Shown here: positions 20,392-21,972 of the stretch, piece by piece
Layout of the letters: the number at the start of each line of letters is the position of its first letter
Numbering within the stretch: position 1 is the stretch's first letter
IMG/VR virus record: IMGVR_UViG_3300037200_000069
Coordinates: 1 to 21,972 of that record
Source: a virus
Strand: one strand, 5' to 3'
DNA length: 21,972 bases
Position numbers and translations under genes: made by a program
The notes under the pieces: generated by a model
Seen by the model: the letters and a program-made list of their open reading frames with translations, nothing else
The model's database searches: none
Told to the model about the DNA's origin: nothing

Positions 20392-20735
20392 CGCAGCGCC
20401 TCCGCCACCTGAGCTATGGCCGTTCCCGCCTTGACCATCGCAGGGGTGTACCGCAGCACTGTAAATCCCATCAGGACCGCCGCGTTGTGCTTCTCTAAAT
20501 CGCGCTCGAAGCGATCCTTGATGCGGTGAACGCCGCCGTCGATTTCCACAGCCAGACTCTTGGCCTCGAAAAAGAAGTCGAACCTCCAGCCGCGCTCGAT
20601 GTGGAAAGCATATTCCCGGATCGGGTGCAGGCCGGCCAATTTGCATTGGAAAGCGAAATCCTCTTCGCCCCGGTTGAGCGCCTTCGGGATTTTGTAGTGG
20701 GGTGTACGAATTATTTGCGGAAATGGGCGTGGCAT
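20388..20735 (-). CDS. DUF559 / Vsr-like PD-(D/E)xK endonuclease
   Basis: 115 residues from the ATG at 20733-20735, which has GGAGG five bases before it and shares TAATG with the previous stop. It has a Glu in a first helix (EEDFAFQCKLAG, Glu25) and a core WRFDFFFEAKSLAVEIDGGV (50-69) with Asp53, Glu64 and Asp66. HRIKDRFERDLEKHNAAVLM then leads to GFTVLRYTP. This is the DUF559/Vsr fold: '.R.DFyf...klaIEiDG..H......D..R...l...G..vlR.t'. Such proteins nick or cut DNA. It is translationally coupled to the methyltransferase, an arrangement reminiscent of vsr with dcm or of compact restriction-modification pairs; activity and specificity are unknown. Confidence 0.82.
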   Translation of the reverse strand: MPRPFPQIIRTPHYKIPKALNRGEEDFAFQCKLAGLHPIREYAFHIERGWRFDFFFEAKSLAVEIDGGVHRIKDRFERDLEKHNAAVLMGFTVLRYTPAMVKAGTAIAQVAEALR

Positions 20736-20983
20736 TAGTCCTCCAATATTCCATGAGACTTGCTCTTTTTGATCGGCAGGATGACCACCTCCCCATGCGC
20801 CTCCGGGTACTTCGCAATGATCCGCTGCTTCTCTGCTTCCGCCGCACTGAAAGTGGGGAAGACGAGTATCGTGTGGCTCCAGTTGAGCCGGTTCTGCTTG
20901 CCGTCCACAAACTCGCCGCCTGAATAAAACAGGCCGGTGGCGGGAACCCATAGCAGCGTGAATCCGCCTGCGCTACTTGGCAC
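20735..20983 (-). CDS. small unknown protein before the nuclease-methyltransferase pair
   Basis: About 82 residues: SSAGGFTLLWVPATGLFYSG, then EFVDGKQNRLNWSHTILVFP, and a helix FSAAEAEKQRIIAKYPEAHG before a basic end. It looks like a small alpha/beta protein. I take the GTG at 20981-20983, since AAAGAG lies six bases before it; a TTG at 20998 would add five residues but has no ribosome site. It ends TAATG with the nuclease gene. Unrecognised. Confidence 0.65.
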   Translation of the reverse strand: MPSSAGGFTLLWVPATGLFYSGGEFVDGKQNRLNWSHTILVFPTFSAAEAEKQRIIAKYPEAHGEVVILPIKKSKSHGILED

Positions 20984-21164
20984 GGGGTTCTCTTTCAAAG
21001 AAGACGATCTGAGCCTGGGAACACATCTCCGCTGATCGATCCAAGGCTTCGTTTCGGGTGCATCCCTCTACTTTCATGATGTAGGCGCAAAAGGCCGCTA
21101 TAAGAACGTAGATTTTGATGTCGTCAGGCAAATCGTTTGGCAAAGTATATCCGCTAGTCGGCAT
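20973..21164 (-). CDS. 63-residue unknown protein
   Basis: Sequence TSGYTLPNDLPDDIKIYVLI and AAFCAYIMKVEGCTRNEALD; helical, with a moderately hydrophobic stretch near residues 17-30 that is too charged at its edges for a sure membrane span. AAGGAAG precedes the ATG. It overlaps the HNH gene before it by 11 bases. No family recognised. Confidence 0.65.
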   Translation of the reverse strand: MPTSGYTLPNDLPDDIKIYVLIAAFCAYIMKVEGCTRNEALDRSAEMCSQAQIVFFEREPRAK

Positions 21165-21438
21165 GTTGCTTCCTTTCCATGCGTGCTTGCTCTAAGGGCC
21201 TGCCGCCGCAGTTGTGCTCCTTCATGTGGCACTCACCGCAGAGTAAACGAGTGTTTTCTGGAGTGTCCGGTCCGCCTGCCCCTCGGCTAACGATATGCGC
21301 AAGGTGTCCCGTCACCCAACTGCACGACATGCCGCAAGCCTGACAACACCAACGATCCCGGACGAACACGCGGCGGCGCAAGATGGCCATCGCCGGCCCT
21401 TTCAAGCGAATGATGCCCGGCTTGGGGAACATGGTCAT
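21154..21438 (-). CDS. HNH endonuclease
   Basis: 94 residues. The first zinc knuckle is CCQACG (Cys32, Cys35), the catalytic region GHLAHIVSRGAGG (His45, His48), then Asn62 in ENTRLLCGECHMKEH (Cys67, Cys70, His71, His75). This is the compact HNH plan with two CxxC pairs, as in McrA-type and phage HNH nicking proteins. Many phages use an HNH protein beside the terminase during packaging, but this gene lies in the other block, so a homing or restriction-like role is equally possible. ATG start with GAGG eight bases before; a second ATG two codons on is possible. It overlaps the gene before it as ATGA. Confidence 0.88.
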   Translation of the reverse strand: MTMFPKPGIIRLKGPAMAILRRRVFVRDRWCCQACGMSCSWVTGHLAHIVSRGAGGPDTPENTRLLCGECHMKEHNCGGRPLEQARMERKQHAD

Positions 21439-21599
21439 GCCGTCGCCTCGAGGTGCGCGAGTTTGTGTTCCGTGAGGATGTTCCTCACCCTGGTTATGTC
21501 CTGCTCCAATATGCGCTCTCCCCTTCTAGCGGCATGGTCCCTCGATAGCCGCAAGTCCCTGAGCCGCCATTCCCACCATTTGCAAATTTCACAGGTCAT
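21435..21599 (-). CDS. 54-residue coupled protein with CxxC start
   Basis: Starts MTCEICKWWEWRLRDLRLSR with a CxxC (Cys3, Cys6), then a charged helix with ILEQDITRVRNILTEHKLAH, probably a coiled coil. It begins with ATGA on the previous stop and ends with ATGA on the HNH start, and GGAGGC lies just before the ATG. The fit at both ends makes it very likely real. Function unknown; a DNA-bound or HNH-partner role is possible. Confidence 0.65.
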   Translation of the reverse strand: MTCEICKWWEWRLRDLRLSRDHAARRGERILEQDITRVRNILTEHKLAHLEATA

Positions 21600-21868
21600 T
21601 CAGCCTCCAGGAACTGCCGCCAGTCGCTAACGCCGTACTCCCGCTCAGGCAGTACATCGTTTGGCCTAAAAGGTCTCCCAACGCCTAGAAGTAACCGCCG
21701 CGCGGAATTGGTTTTACACTGCCGCAACTGCTGCGCAAGCCGCCCAATTTTACGGCTGTTGAAATCACTTGTGCGGAACCCGAAGGTTTCAATGATCGCC
21801 GTGCGGAAGGGGGATACTTTCCGCCCTGTCTTTCCCCACGGCTGCCCATCCTTGCGTAGTCTGCTCAT
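21596..21868 (-). CDS. basic unknown protein, 90 residues
   Basis: Strongly basic: SRLRKDGQPWGKTGRKVSPF, then RTAIIETFGFRTSDFNSRKI and LAQQLRQCKTNSARRLLLGV. The helical middle could bind nucleic acid. The acidic C-terminus ends GVSDWRQFLEAE. The ATG shares ATGA with the previous gene; the ribosome site (AGGTT) is weak. It ends ATGA with the 54-residue gene. No family recognised. Confidence 0.68.
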   Translation of the reverse strand: MSRLRKDGQPWGKTGRKVSPFRTAIIETFGFRTSDFNSRKIGRLAQQLRQCKTNSARRLLLGVGRPFRPNDVLPEREYGVSDWRQFLEAE

Positions 21869-21972
21869 GGCTGAACCTGTGGTCTCTCACCCTCTACCTC
21901 AACCACCCACAGCATGTATCTGCCGGGATTGCAGTCGAAGCATTCGCACCGATCCCAAATAGGACCGGAGAC
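21865..21972 (-). CDS. C-terminal end of a Cys-containing protein (runs off right edge)
   Basis: 35 in-frame codons enter from the right edge and stop at 21865-21867, overlapping the next start as ATGA. The visible end has CECFDCNPGRYMLWVVEVEG, with a CxC..C set that may bind zinc, and finishes RPQVQP. The frame has no stop up to the edge. It is probably the previous gene of the same small-gene train. Confidence 0.55.
   Translation of the reverse strand, partial: VSGPIWDRCECFDCNPGRYMLWVVEVEGERPQVQP

Noticed and set aside
21154-21438. HNH as the packaging-associated HNH of HK97-like phages
   Set aside because: It is far from and oriented apart from the terminase genes, in a separate transcription block, so that assignment is not supported.
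1-21972. CRISPR array, insertion sequence or integrase with att sites
   Set aside because: No regularly spaced repeats, no transposase or recombinase motifs seen on either strand; the tRNA has no second partial copy in the window that would indicate an att pair.

Overview
The window looks like part of a tailed-phage (or prophage) genome with a short-tailed, P22-like virion plan. Host identity cannot be read directly. Clear Shine-Dalgarno sites, a moderately GC-rich sequence, two virion-region proteins with Gram-negative-style signal peptides and several TTG starts fit a Gram-negative host; a soil bacterium such as an acidobacterium is only a guess. No integrase, repressor, polymerase or recognisable lysis gene is present, so lifestyle is undecided.

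Layout. (1) From 17918 leftward to 1, almost everything is on the minus strand and is the late (packaging and virion) block. In transcription order it holds an orphan small terminase (17472-17918), a tRNA in an operator-like inverted repeat (17142-17468), a ribbon-helix-helix regulator (16830-17114), a small gene, and a truncated second large terminase (16348-16611). Two small genes follow, then the complete terminase pair TerS/TerL (15413-15865, 14056-15540), a run of seven small proteins, portal (9899-12016), scaffold (8895-9902), P22-type coat (7653-8891), a signal-peptide-bearing head-region protein, two accessory proteins, a gp4-like adaptor (4931-5680) and a very large gp10-like tail hub (2385-4934). 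The block ends with a small virion protein, an acyl-carrier-protein-like gene, a GNAT acyltransferase, an ejection-type protein and the start of a Gln-rich protein running off the left edge. Most neighbours overlap by 1-4 bases (ATGA, TGATG, TTGA, TAATG), so translation is tightly coupled.

(2) A divergent promoter region (17919-18034) drives a rightward train of seven small genes (18035-19523), including a ribbon-helix-helix protein and three single-membrane-segment microproteins. (3) A convergent minus-strand block (19636-21972) carries a beta-class DNA methyltransferase, a DUF559/Vsr-like nuclease coupled to it, an HNH protein and small unknowns, and runs off the right edge.

The most unusual points are: an ACP-like gene fused by overlap to a GNAT gene inside the tail/ejection cluster; a relic second terminase whose large subunit breaks exactly at a 37-bp repeat shared with the early promoter, the repeat containing two DnaA-box-like 9-mers; a tRNA with a long variable region lying inside a 26-bp inverted repeat that carries TTGGGTTAGCCAA-type sites; and a gp10-like hub with an insert of about 360 residues.
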